Source: Brachypodius melanocephalos
Lineage: Eukaryota > Chordata > Aves > Passeriformes > Pycnonotidae
NCBI GenBank assembly: GCA_013398615.1
Contig: VZSR01001854.1
Coordinates: 11,824,805 to 11,888,804, forward strand
Direction: 5' to 3'
Length of the DNA: 64,000 nt
The notes under the pieces are model-generated. The model was not told the origin of the DNA. It ran no database searches and saw only the letters and a program-made list of their open reading frames with translations. This document shows, one piece after another, positions 25,359 to 36,996 of the stretch. Numbering within the stretch: position 1 is the stretch's first letter; each line of letters starts with the position of its first letter. The translations under genes were made by a program, and so were the position numbers.

Positions 25359-27069
25359 ACATGGCACACTGAACAGGAAAGATAGTAAAATATCAAACTA
25401 AAATGTGTAAATTTCCCTTTTAAGTGTAATAATCACCTCTATTACTTACACACAGAAAAACATGAATCATGAAATAGATAAGCTTCTCCTTTTTGTTTGC
25501 TTACTTTACAAACATTACTTTCATTTTTCCAGCCATTGAATTCTTATTGAATATATTGTAAATATGTGATGGCTCTCACTATAACTCTGAAAAACTTCCT
25601 GTAAGAATTATTTCTCTTCAAAATAATAATAATAATATATTCTTTTATCATACACAGAATAGACTCCATGGTTTTAAGGATGTGTTCATTTTTAACTCTA
25701 CTTCTCTCAAATCCCTGAAAAGAAAAATCTAAGACAACTGAAGTGGCAGTGAGAGAATTATGCCAGACTTTAAGGATGTCTTGATGGCCTATTGGTTGGC
25801 ATCACTTTTCTGTCTCTTGAGTGCTGTAGAGCATGTAATCTGTTCTGATAAGGAGATGGATGTGTGAGTTTGATCTGCTGACACAGTACTAATAACCCCA
25901 TTAGACCCAAAGATTAATGATGTATTGTGCTTCGTGCATGCCTGACTTATCCATCATGTACCTGGTATCAGGGGAAGGAAAAAATGCAACCTTTTCTCTA
26001 ATCAGTCAATAACTTTGTTAATCTAATTGCCAGTAATAGTAGTCTTACTGGTAGAAAAGATTCCATTCATGAACACTCTACATTTTTAAACGATGTTGCT
26101 TCACATTTTTACTAGCTAGTACCTACAGAAATACGTATTTTCGTCTTTTATTTCATGCATTCGCTTTTGCTTTGAAGGGCTATTTTGGTCTATAAAAGCT
26201 GCTTCAAAACTTCACAGGACAGCAAATGATGTGAAGAGTGAGATAATAGTCAAGAGCAAACCAAGTCACGGGAAGCTTTAATCTCAGAGATTTAGCTGGA
26301 TCTCAAGTGAGATTACCAGAAGGATAGTAAACCTAATGGGCATGCTCCATTTTTAGTAGTACCGCAACTTCAAATGTTTTGAGATAAAACTTATTCCATT
26401 ACAAACTATTTATACAAGATCCAATGAACCACACTAATTTCACAAATGTCCTGACATGTATCTTAGGAGAGAGAGGAAGATGGTGAACCTCATGCAAAAG
26501 AAATGAATTGTAATGGGCAGCACATGCAGTCAATCAGCTTCTCTCGTGGTTAGGAGGCATCACCAGCATCACTTTGTTATTTGATAGATAAGTAGTCACT
26601 GAATATAGTTAGCCAAGATTACGCTGTTTGGGCTGAGATCACAAACTGCAAGCATTTACGTGTTTGTGAAATAAAATCTTATTCCAGCAAAAAGCATGGT
26701 GACAATTGTGGTTGATTTCATCAGAGCAGCAATTTCATTTATAGATGTTAGTGCTGCAGAGAAACGTTATTATCACTTGGTTAAAAGCTCGTGAATACTC
26801 GGCATAAAATTCCTTTAAACAAATCCTGAGTCTTGCCTAATGGCAATGTACTTAAAAGACATCACATCTCGTAGGAAGAGAGGCAACTTACATTTAAAGG
26901 ATTCAAGTGCTGGCTGATCTGACACATACTTCAAAACCTGTTGCAGGATTAGACTAGTGTGAAAAATGTGCATGCATTTTCATTTTAAGTTTAGTTCACT
27001 TTCATTTTATCCAGCTTTCATCTTATCTGCTAAACCAAAGTGCTGTCAAGAATCAGGGGTTTCTCTCCT

Positions 27070-27165
27070 CACATGTGTCTGTAAACTGGGATCAAATCCC
27101 CTCTAAACTTTGCTAGGCTGGGCTCTCTACATCTCAATGCCTTTTGCAGATCTCCCAGTCCTCCT
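27070..27165 (-). mobile_element. possible ancient CR1/L3-type LINE trace
   Basis: CTGTAAACTGGGATCAAATC, CCCTCTAAACTTTGCTAGGC and CATCTCAATGCC(TTTT)GCAG follow the order of the reverse complement of the 3' part of old amniote CR1 LINEs, where a GATCAAATCACCTCTTAA-like block occurs. The sequence is short and strongly diverged. Confidence 0.4.
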
Positions 27166-28743
27166 TTCAGGAGATTACAGTGGCAGCTGACCCTTGGCAA
27201 GTCTTTATAGCATTGCCATTATTAATTTACAAAGAGCTGTCAATAGCTGCTGTTCAGTGACTCCGTAGAAGCAAATATGGGTATCAGCTGGGGAATCACC
27301 TCAAGGGGCACTGATGCTACCCTTGAGTAATTTTTGTTTGACAAAATTGATGAGCTCAGCAGGATCTTCAGGTGGTTAAACCAAGCTCTTGGTTTAACCA
27401 AATGCCAAGCCATACAGAAGCATATTTGGCCTCGACGGCTTTGTCTCAGCAGATACCAGGCACAGCACCTTGCCCATGGTTTGTGTAATGCTGCTCTCTC
27501 AGTGCTGGGTACACACAGGATGTTGTCACAGATTGCAGCTCTTAGAAAATACTGCACATCTTAGAAAGTATATACTGGAGTTTATTTCCTCCTCCCTGTA
27601 GGTGTGTAAAAGATGATTCTGAATAATATTTTTTTTTAATTCAGAAGCCAAATATTTTTATTCACATTTTAAAAACAATAAATCCATTAAGGGGGTAAAT
27701 AATTGCATTAAAGAGAATACTGTGAGAAGGATTACAGCTAGTTTCTTGGTTAATTTTAACAGTACCTTGATAAAATAAATACTTCACTATTTGATTGAAA
27801 CAGTAAAAGAAACTTTTTCAGCCTTTAATTAAATGAATATGCAGGCCTTGCACAAGATTTCATTTTATCTGTGCTTCCTTGTGCACCTAGATACATTATA
27901 GTTTGAATAAAGTTGCATCAATAGAATGAATCAATTTCATGATTTCTACATTTACATTACTTTTCAATTGAGCTAAATGTTAGCTCTATCCTTTAGCTTA
28001 ACTTTGACCAAACACATTACCACTATCACATAAAGTCAAAGATTTAGGTAAGTAGAAAATGAGAAGGAGAGTTAGCTTTTTTAAATTGCTAAAAACCAAA
28101 ATAATTTCTCTTTTTAACTAATAAGATAATCAGAGAGAAATTTATTGAATACAGGAAACCTTACTGACAAACGGTCTAAACTGTTTTCAATATATTTTTA
28201 TATTTTATTTCATCCCTGATTTTATATCTTGTTCCCTTCCCAAACCTGACACAACCAAATATGTTAATAGATAAATGCACAAGTATTATTTGCTCTCTTG
28301 AGCACTTTACTCAAACTTATATGGACTCATTACTCTTTTACCCTTATTTTTTTGTTATGTCTAGACAAGAAACAAAATTCCATCAAACCATTCAAACACA
28401 ATTTTACAATAGTGGATGCTTATTTTTCCTTTAAAACCACTAGAAACCCTGATTAATAGGCATTAGAATCAATCTCTATGTTAGCATTCTCGCTGTGCTT
28501 GAGGCAAACTTCTTTGACAAGTCTGACTGTCTTGCTTAGATTTCTGCACAGCTATGGCACCCTAAGAGGGTCAGTAAGATAGTAATTAGCAGTTATGTAT
28601 TCCTTTCCCATAAACTCCATGCCTTCCACATTTGCCAGCACCCCTCCTGAGGGTAGTGTTAGATTAGTGTTAGATCAGCACTCACAGGGTGGGCCTCTCT
28701 TAATCATGCAGGTGGCAGGAAATTGTTGTCTCACCTTGCGGTT
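27166..28743. other. unique DNA, mostly AT-rich
   Basis: The stretch at 27230-27570 is somewhat richer in GC and is open for 76 codons on plus (27334-27564) and 105 codons on minus (27240-27557), with no recognisable protein. A perfect hairpin lies within it. The remainder to 28743 is AT-rich and featureless. Confidence 0.5.
27373..27400. repeat. perfect 12-bp hairpin with 4-nt loop
   Basis: TGGTTAAACCAA at 27373-27384, the loop GCTC, and TTGGTTTAACCA at 27389-27400 form an exact inverted repeat. Each arm is itself nearly palindromic (TTAA centre in GGTTAAACC). No T run follows the hairpin, and no function can be assigned. Confidence 0.9.
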
Positions 28744-28858
28744 GTGCTGTGCCTGACTTCAATGGAGCTGCCTCAATTTACCACACTCTAAGATGTGGTG
28801 ATGTATCCAAACCCCGCTGCTCTCTCACTAATAGCTCCACTGAAGTCAGGTGCTGCAC
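28744..28858. repeat. foldback (MITE-like) element, about 115 bp
   Basis: CCTGACTTCAATGGAGCT at 28752-28769 and AGCTCCACTGAAGTCAGG at 28833-28850 are inverted copies with one mismatch in 18, separated by 63 bp. Weaker pairing extends outward (GTGCTGTG against TGCTGCAC). GACTTCAATGGAG-type foldbacks are common in reptile and crocodilian DNA, so I read this as an old non-autonomous DNA-transposon-like repeat. No target-site duplication was identified. Confidence 0.6.
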
Positions 28859-29037
28859 GTCTGTGGAGAAAAACATCAGCTGTGTCTCAATAACTGCCTG
28901 GTTTTTTTCATTTCATTGTGCTCATATTCTAGGTTTTGAACCAAATAATTTAATTCCTTCTTGATTAATACAGCTTCATTTGGATGTTAGGTGGGCTTGG
29001 ACCAGGGGGCAGGAATACATAACTGTGGATGCAGGGA

Positions 29038-29137
29038 NNNNNNNNNNNNNNNNNNNNNNNNNNNNNNNNNNNNNNNNNNNNNNNNNNNNNNNNNNNNNNN
29101 NNNNNNNNNNNNNNNNNNNNNNNNNNNNNNNNNNNNN
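29038..29137. other. assembly gap, exactly 100 N
   Basis: A run of 100 N, the conventional filler for a gap of unknown size. The sequence resumes inside a CR1 3' end, so a repeat copy or hard-to-assemble sequence may be missing here. Any frame read across the gap is meaningless. Confidence 0.99.
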
Positions 29138-29238
29138 ATGGTTTAGTTGATGAGGAGGTGTTAGGTCACAGGCTGGACTTGATGATCTCAAAGGTCTCAA
29201 AGGTCTTTTCCAACCTAGTCCATTCTGTGATTCTATGA
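29138..29238 (+). mobile_element. CR1 LINE, 3' end
   Basis: TTGATGAGGAGGTGTTAGGT leads to CAGGCTGGACTTGATGATCT, AAGGTCTTTTCCAACCTAGT and a CATTCTGTGATTCTATGAAT tail, the typical avian CR1 3' terminus in sense orientation. AAAGGTCTC is duplicated locally (CTCAAAGGTCTCAAAGGTC). The 5' part is lost in the assembly gap. Confidence 0.9.
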
Positions 29239-32200
29239 ATACAAAACATTCAGTCCTCCAGGTGATTCCAGATGAAACACTTCACAAAATTTTGTATTTT
29301 CACTCAAAATACTTCCAAAATTTACAGCAACGTCTAGCTTAACATTTGCATGTAGGCAGGTTTGGATTTTTCGTGTGAAGGATATCGCAGTGCAGACTCT
29401 AAACCCCAAAAACCACAATAAGTCTCTTTCCTTGCAATAATTGCTGCAAATAGGAAGTGACTCATTCTCCTTCATTGGCCTTGAAGTATCTCAAAAAACA
29501 TGATGTTATTTGTTACTACTTTTAATTCATGCAGTAAATCTCCTGTTTCCTGTTTTCTTCTGAGACAGCAGCACTTTTACTCACGGTAAATGACATTTGA
29601 GAAGTTCCTATTGTGATCATTTACAAGGCTTTGAGAATCTCAAATAGGATTTGGCTGGTTGAGAAGCCTGCCTTTGGTCTGACACAAAGATATCTCTAAG
29701 CTGTTTTCTACAACTGTGTCCTTATACAAGGAGTCTGATTTCCTCTGAATCATGCATCCAGAGTTAAATCTGTGTGAAAAAAGCTTTGCTGGGTTGGAAT
29801 AAAATGGCCATTAAATGTCTCAAAGAAGAAAAGCCAAAGAGGCAGTGTTGATGATAGGCGTCTTACTAGGAAAGTCGGGGATTTTTCCCATCTTCTCCTA
29901 CTCTTTGTTACGTGCAGTTGCTATCATATGAAACATGAGAACAGGGGCAGATATTCCCATTGGGGAGGCCTGAGGAGAGCTGGCAATGCAACTACAGAAG
30001 CCAGTGGTGCAAATCCTGATGGTTCTTTAATGTGCTGGCCCACAAGGGGCAAAAAGCAACTCCATAATGCCAGAGCACCCCAGGAAAAGGACTGTGACAA
30101 CTGGAATCACCATTATCTCTGCTCTCTGTTCCCACGAGTGGGTAGTCACATGCTGTGAAATTGGCCATATCCAAAGTTCAGTTAGATGCAAAGTAAACAA
30201 ATGGAAAAAAACAGAGATAAATATTTACTTCCTAACCCCTTGGAGTGAGAGGAGATTTCAGTAACACCTGTGATGGATTGAAGAATTATTCAGGCTACAA
30301 AAACCACTTCCCCCAAATACACAAAAAAATCTTGCCCTCTTTAACTGTTCCTCACCCCAGGTCAGCTCCAAGGAGATCCAGGGACATTTCTTGTGACAAC
30401 AGTGTAGCTGTTAACTTTACACTGATATTTTGCTTCCTCGTAGTTGCTCCATGCTTCAAATGGGTCCAAAGCTTGTGTTGTAAAGGAGAAGGAGGAAGCA
30501 AACTGCTCCTTTGTCACAGGTTCATTTTAGTCTAACTATCTCTGACAAGACTACAACAAAGAGATTATATGAAGGCAGAAAACTGAATAGGCTTTTTGCT
30601 TATTATTACATGGTCATACTTCTGGGGCCCACAGTTTTAACCTGAAGGAAGAGATTTCCCAAAATGAATTTCAGGATACCATTTTCCCACAGAAGTGAGA
30701 GACACTCTGCAAGTCTTTTTCACACTCTGCTTACAGCTGTAAACCAGGACACTCAGGTTTGTAAATGGTCTTTACTGAACAATACATTCTTATTTTACAT
30801 GTGATTATTTCTGTACATACACTTTTTAGATATAGAGATATGTCTCTATATGTAAAGGGAGTGCAAATTTTCATGTGTCTCAGCCAAAGAAGTGGGGATA
30901 ATTCATCTATGAGGCGATGAGAAGGGAATCTTTCTGATCCAGTTTTACCATGACTTGCAAAGATCACCATGGCAGTGCAGTCTGCAGCACGTGGTTTCTC
31001 CATACTGCCTCTGGCAAATACTCATTTAAGCATCTGAATGATTCAGGCTGCATGGTGCAGTCAATATATATAATATGTATGGAGTAACATCTGGCAAGAT
31101 ACTGAAACTAAAACTGCTGACTGCTTTTTAAAGTATCTTTTATTGATTTTGTGTACACCATAAAGAGCTGCTTTTGATTATCCAGCAAATCCACCTTCTA
31201 ATACTTTAACTTTCCAGTATAAGTTTGTAACCCTCGCAGCTGAAATGAGTTTGGATTTATTAGGCAGAAAAAAAATCTCTTTGAAAGAAAAAGATGAAAT
31301 ATCCCATTGCTACCGACTTTTCCAAGAATGATCATTTAGTATTCTGGCTTCATACAAAGATGACTTTTCATCCAGATGAATAAAATTGCCCTTCTGAAAT
31401 TTTTGAAGGGACTTATCCCACGTATTTCATTATCATTCATCATGGATTTCCACAAGTGTTGTGTCTGCCTTTCAATAAACAAGCAGGTATTTTTTCACAA
31501 TTTTGTTCTTGACAATATCCTTGACAAAGGACCATCTCATTCCTAGACTGGCACCTTGCAAAAAGAACATCTTCAGTTACTGTGCATTTTTGTCTCAAAA
31601 ACATATGAAAGATATTGAACTGCTTTCCTTGCACTATTGTGCAGTTCTGTACAATATTTTCCCTAAAATAATCACATTTTTGTGTCCTCTGCAAAAAAAG
31701 TCATATCTGATATAAAAACAAAGTGTTTTGCTGCTGAAATTGAGGGGGTGGGAGTGGTGTCCTGTCCAAAAAAATGAAGACCAAGTTAAGAAAACACAGG
31801 CAAAGCTGAAGTCAAATACTTTCTGACCAGATGTAGCAAATACTTGTCCAACTACTTTTCAGTTTGAACTTGATGTTCTAGAACATACAGATTCTAGCTG
31901 TTTTAAAAACCAGTCACTCTCTTTCACAAGGTTGCTTAAGAAATGGTATGGAAAGGAATGTGTCATTTTTCTGAAAGGTGTCATTTTTCTGAAATGTGTC
32001 ATTCTCCTCAACTGAAAAAATTGAACTGAAAGGTCAGTAATACAGGTTAGCAATAGTTCCACCCCTCTTGTTGGGTTTCTTCTGTTCCTACTGTTCTAAA
32101 GTTTTGCAGTTTTTCCACCGTGGTTAAATACCTTCTGATTTATATTTAATTCCCCCTCACCCTTAGTGTATGTTAATAACAGCTCTCCTTCCCCTCAGTG

Positions 32201-33675
32201 TTCTCCCTGGATCCTGAGAACAGGCAGATTTGGCAGACTCTCACCGATGTTCAAAGAGCAAGATGTTACTATTATTGACCCTGTAGGACTGCAGAGGTTT
32301 GCAAAAAAGACAGGCCCTTTTTTTTTTCTGAACTGTGAAACAGCAAAGAAAGGCAGTGACTTTGTTGGACAAGGAGCTGAACACCGGTGAATTGTCATCT
32401 GCTGTCACCTGCTTGACAAGGTGACTCGGTAAAAAGCACACTTTGGGAAGATGAATTTGCTGTTTTGCTAAGAAATTTCGAACTGTCATCCTTGGGCACT
32501 GCATAAACTTACACAAATTCTTTCCAGACACTAACCTTAGAGCATGATATCCATCACACTAATAGGCCATAATCCAGCTTTAACCCAGTCAGGTACAAAA
32601 TCTTCTTAGCCACAAAATTTAACCATGATATATATAACAAATTTGAGAAACAAAATATGTACAATAAAACTTTGTGTACATTCTGAACTTATTTTATTGC
32701 TCTGAGGGATAGATTTATTTGGCTGTAACAGAAACCACACCCCCTCAGGTAACTCTATAAAACTGGTCTAGTGAACAACTGCATCTTCATAATGGTGTCA
32801 CTGTTTGAATATCTCAGATTTGAAAATTAGTCATTCGCATGTGCACATTCCAACACCTGTCTCCAAAACAGAATACGTGTCTAATGGGTAATGTGTGACT
32901 GAATTAAAAAGAAAAGCGGAGTCACTCTTCGCCATAAAAGATATTCAGAAAAGAAATATGTTATGCAAACAATGTATTTAGTAAAGCTTGCCCTTGTTCT
33001 CCAGAAATACACAGACTAAAAACTGGTAGTAAGACAAAAAAGTGTATGTTTTGTTTTCTGCATGAAATTGAAGAAACCGATCCTCCCTCAATTTTTCCAG
33101 CTCATTAAGTACCAGTTACAGCACAGAGTCACTCATGGCTGGAGTGATTCAGATTAGGTGACAGACAGAATCCACATTGCTGAATGGGTTTTACTGTGCC
33201 TTCAGGTAAAATCTTTGTATCTCAGAAAAAAGGCAGCTTCATTAACTGACATCTAGAAGTGTTAAGTTCCTTGCTGGCTCTGCTTGGCTCTGTTGCCTCC
33301 CTTGCTGCTGGATGGATCACAGAATGCTCTCAAGCACAGGTAGGCGCTGTGCTTAGTGACTTCTGAAACTTATTTTCAAAATTCCTCTTGCCTTCTAATC
33401 TCTAGCCTCTCTTGAGCAGCTGTCTAGAGACTGAATGGCTTCCTGTGGGCATTGCTGCTTTCATGGAAACATGGGAGTTTGTAATCACGCAACCTAGACG
33501 GGAGAAAACTGAGGTGGAAAATCCAAGGCTATTTTTTCCACTATTTTTAAGATTTCTATCTCTATAAGTTGCACCTTTACTTCAGGATGCATCACAAACA
33601 CACCAGAAGACAGATTGTTGCCCAAGATCTTTCTGAGCAGTCTTTTATACCCAGACTCCTTATGGATGTTGACTT
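29239..33675. other. unique AT-rich DNA
   Basis: No gene or clear mobile element. The stretch 29920-30130 is slightly richer in GC, with short open frames on both strands and no recognisable product. A small tandem repeat at 31960-32013 is annotated separately. A short inverted repeat, TATAGAGA/TCTCTATA, lies at 30831-30850. Confidence 0.5.
31960..32013. repeat. 18-bp tandem repeat, three units
   Basis: GTGTCATTTTTCTGAAAG (31960-31977) and GTGTCATTTTTCTGAAAT (31978-31995) differ at one base. A third unit, GTGTCATTCTCCTCAACT (31996-32013), is more diverged. A small local duplication. Confidence 0.85.
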
Positions 33676-34035
33676 CACAGAATCATAGAAGGGTTTGGGT
33701 TGGAAGGGACCATAAAAATCATCTTCCAGTCCCAAATCCAGCCCCACTGCCAATCTTCCACTTGATCAGGTTACTCAAAGCCCCATCCAACCTGGCCTTG
33801 ATTGGGCATCCCTAGCTTCTTTGGACTATCTGTTCCAGTGTCTCTCCACCCCCACAGTAAAGAATTTCTTTCTAATATCTAATCTAAACTAACCCTAATT
33901 CAGTTTAAAGCCATTACACCTTGTCTGTCACTACAGGCAGACTTGTGTAAAGTCCCTCTCCAGCCTTCTTGTAGGTGTTCTTCAGGTACAAGAGGCCTGA
34001 AGAACAGGTCTCCAGTCAGGTCTCCAGTCACTTTT
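33676..34035 (-). mobile_element. CR1 LINE, 3' UTR fragment, about 360 bp
   Basis: The longest clear young-type CR1 here. CACAGAATCATAGAAGGGTT, GGGTTGGAAGGGACC, AAAGCCCCATCCAACCTGGC, GTTCCAGTG and ACAGTAAAGAATTTCTTTCT follow in order. TTCAGTTTAAAGCCATTACA and AAAGTCCCTCTCCAGCCTTC come next. All are the reverse complement of the CR1 3' region, in expected order and spacing. After about 33990 the match degrades, with a small direct repeat of CAGGTCTCCAGTCA. It is non-coding and 5'-truncated. Confidence 0.93.
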
Positions 34036-36929
34036 ACCCATGCTGTCCTTGATCTGGCAATGGCTGAAACTATTTTTATCTAACACTACTTAATGGAAAA
34101 AATAAGAATCAAAATTCCTTAGCTCTTCTAGACAAGGAGGAAAATAGAACAGATCCAGTCCTATATATGGTGGTGTAAACCTGACACTGCTATTTATTGG
34201 TTAGCAATTACTCTTGATTTATATACATGTAACAAGACTAGAACCCTTCTTCTGTGAGAGGGAACTCATTTCCCAATCAGAAAGAAGTCATCTTTGAAAA
34301 TAATAAATCACTACTTTTACTTTTATCAGTGGTGGGTGGTTTTTTTTGTTGTTTTTTTTTTTTTGTTTGTTTTTTGGTTTTTTTTTTTTGTTTTTTTTTT
34401 TTTTTTCTAAAAAAAGAAAAGGAAAAATCACCTGCTGGAATTTAATGCAACATTTTTTTCCTGAAAGTTTCAAACACGTTCTGGACTATCATACTTTCTC
34501 TGTTATTCTTTCTCTTTAGTACAGTTATTTTTTATCCTTGCATCTGTTAGAAATAAGTGGATGCAGCATATGTTCCTTAAATAGAACCCCTGAATTATTC
34601 CTACATAACCTGCATCAGAACTCTCCAGATTGTGTAGGTTTTTTTCTGGAAACCTGCCAAGGTCAAGGAAAGACAGGAGTAGTTTCAAGTCTGGCATAGT
34701 TCTTTGGAGATAAATATAATTTGAAGGATTTCAATTTTTGCTCATCAGTGTGGAGTTTTCACCTAAGACTCTGTTTTTATGAAGTTTCCTCAGCCTACCA
34801 GCTTGTCCTTGGAAACAAAAAAAGTTTACCCAATGTGAAACACTTTTATTCTGGTTTTGTCTTTTTTCTTTTTAAAGGGAGACAGAAGCATAAGTAAAAG
34901 CAAGTAAGATAAAACTCACAGCTAAGGATCTGTAGGGCTTGGGAATCTCTTCAAGACTTGTCCCACGAATTTGTGCTTGATCCCTCTCAAGTTTTTAAGA
35001 GACTGTGCAACAGAAAGGATCCTGGGTGACTCATTCACAGCCTGAATCTCAACGCTGAAGTGTTGCAAAACTTCCCCTAAGTAATATCAGCTTTCCTGAA
35101 GGTCAATAGCATCCAAAGCTTTAAGGCAAATCCGAACCCAAACCTTAGGCAGTCAACTAATTTGATGCCTAGAAAATCTTTACCTATTCCTAGAGACCAA
35201 AGAAAGAACACAAAACCATCATAACTGGGTTTGGTTCCTCTTACACTCCCATTTCTCTCTATGATATTTGTGCCTATTAAATCACACTTTTTTCAAGGGG
35301 AAAGCAACACAGAGACACAGTTAATGGTAAATAACAAAATCCTGATCAATGTCTACTGAAAATAAGCTATAACCACCATAGTGAAGCAACGCAATAATAC
35401 AACAACCATCCTATTTTTCAGTTCATGACACTTCTGAAGCATATACTCACAAGGCAGAGCATCAGCTTTCCCGGTAATATTCCTGAGTCAAGAAGGCAGA
35501 CATTCCAATTTAAACCTGTTACACTTGAAATCCCTTTTGCTTAACACTTGTTCATCCACCTTTTAGATACAGGACTATCCATCAATTCCTGAAATAAGTC
35601 ATGGCGAACTTCCTGCAGTTTATACACAGCTTTTCCCTGGCCTGAACAGAAAACTCCTATAGATATCTGCAGCAGTTCTGCAGGAGGAGCACAGCGTGCG
35701 GTTGACCACACCATATGTGATTAAATTCAGGTACCAGGGAACTATGGTTAAAGCCTCTAGAACAAGCTCTGAGGCCACTGATTTGTATCAGCAGATTATC
35801 ACACCTTCCTCAGATGGACTAATTAACTACAAGCAAGAATAACTGCTGCTGCCAGAACCACGAATTACATCTCTCCCATCAAATGCTTACCCATTGAAGT
35901 ATCTGCTCTCAGGTCTGTTAAGCAGCACTACCAGGTGGAAAAACACAGGGTTTTTCTTCATCCCAGCCAGCTCCTGGCCACTTTTAGGATGTTTTGCAGT
36001 TGAATTTATCTATTCAAAGAATGGATACTGTGCTCAAAATTTAAAAAGAACTGTTAGGTTTTGGACTCATCTACCTTTGTTAGGAACCAAGTCTAAATAA
36101 TTGGTGTGTGCATAAATGTAGTGTCAGGGCAGTGGAGATATGGGCTTGTCAATCCACACTGCCCCAGCAAAAGCAACATGGAAATCCTCCAGCCTGGCTG
36201 CTGTGTCCATGAGAATTAACTCAGTTTCACCAGACACAGAACAAGCATACACATTCATCTGAAATGGCTGAAAAATATACTTAACTCCAAGAATATTTGG
36301 GTAGAATGAGGCTTTTTCTCTCATGAACTTGAAAAAAAGGCATTGCAGACACCCTATTTAAATCTATATACTACTTTCGCAATTCACACTGTGTGATATG
36401 TACACCAAATATCTTTTCCTGTTTAGTGAAGAAATCTAACAAGACTCCTGATAACTAGGACAACAATTTTCCAAAAAATTTTTCTAATGTTGTTTATTTT
36501 ACTTAAAGAGCTGTCTGTGTATACTTTCCGCTCCTTTTAGAGTAGTAGACTCAATTTAAAAAACCTTACTGAATTACTTTAAACTACAGATTTTATTTTT
36601 CAGACACTTGTTCACTAAAACGGAGCGGATTATGTGGCTATATGCTATCTTTGGTTGCAGAGAAGTTGTTTTTACCATTGTAGTTGAGCACTTTTTATGC
36701 CATCTCAGTATGGGCAGTTTCTCATCCTAATGCAGGTGAAGATCACACAATTCAGATGGCTGACTTTTGGGGGAAAGCCCTATGAACAGAAGCATAATGA
36801 AACAAATCCCACTGAATTCTTTGTAGAAGCACCTGACATTTCAACCCTATTGTTGTGGATAATTTTCCCCAAGGTATGAAAGAATTCCTCTAATCATGTT
36901 GAAGTTTCAACACCCTTTCATTTTAGATA
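34036..36929. other. unique AT-rich DNA
   Basis: Apart from the T-rich tract at 34340-34406, nothing recognisable. Open frames are 60-68 codons and unconvincing. Confidence 0.5.
34340..34406. repeat. T-rich low-complexity tract
   Basis: About 67 bases consisting almost wholly of T with scattered G, followed by CTAAAAAAAGAAAAGGAAAA, so it could also pair with its purine flank. The phenylalanine-rich and lysine-rich frames on the two strands are products of this tract and not genes. Confidence 0.9.
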
Positions 36930-36996
36930 GTCCTATGAGGGGCAGGGCTCTGGATTTGATGACGAGTTCATTCAAACTGGAGATATTCTATGATTT
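36930..36996 (+). mobile_element. CR1 LINE, short diverged 3' end
   Basis: CCTATGAGGGGCAGGGCTCT, GGATTTGATGACGAGTTC and AACTGGAGATATTCTATGAT follow the order of the CR1 3' terminus (a GGACTTGATGA block, a CCAACT block, then the ATTCTATGATT tail) in sense orientation. About 67 bp, considerably diverged. Confidence 0.5.

Larger units (their letters stand above)
16291..27069. other. unique AT-rich DNA, about 10.8 kb
   Basis: No exon can be supported. Two adjacent minus-strand frames at 17257-17704 are discussed under findings. A 132-codon minus frame at 19232-19630 is proline/serine-rich and unrecognised. Low-complexity stretches include A-rich sequence at 20038-20070 and 24324-24352, an AAT run at 25621-25637 and the T tract at 25325-25358. 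A possible MIR-type SINE trace lies at 17030-17085. Confidence 0.5.

Noticed and set aside
28976..29238. Open frames spanning the N run
   Set aside because: They exist only because unknown bases contain no stop codons. The real part is a CR1 tail.
34254..34473. Phe-rich plus frame and Lys-rich minus frame
   Set aside because: Products of the T-rich tract at 34340-34406.
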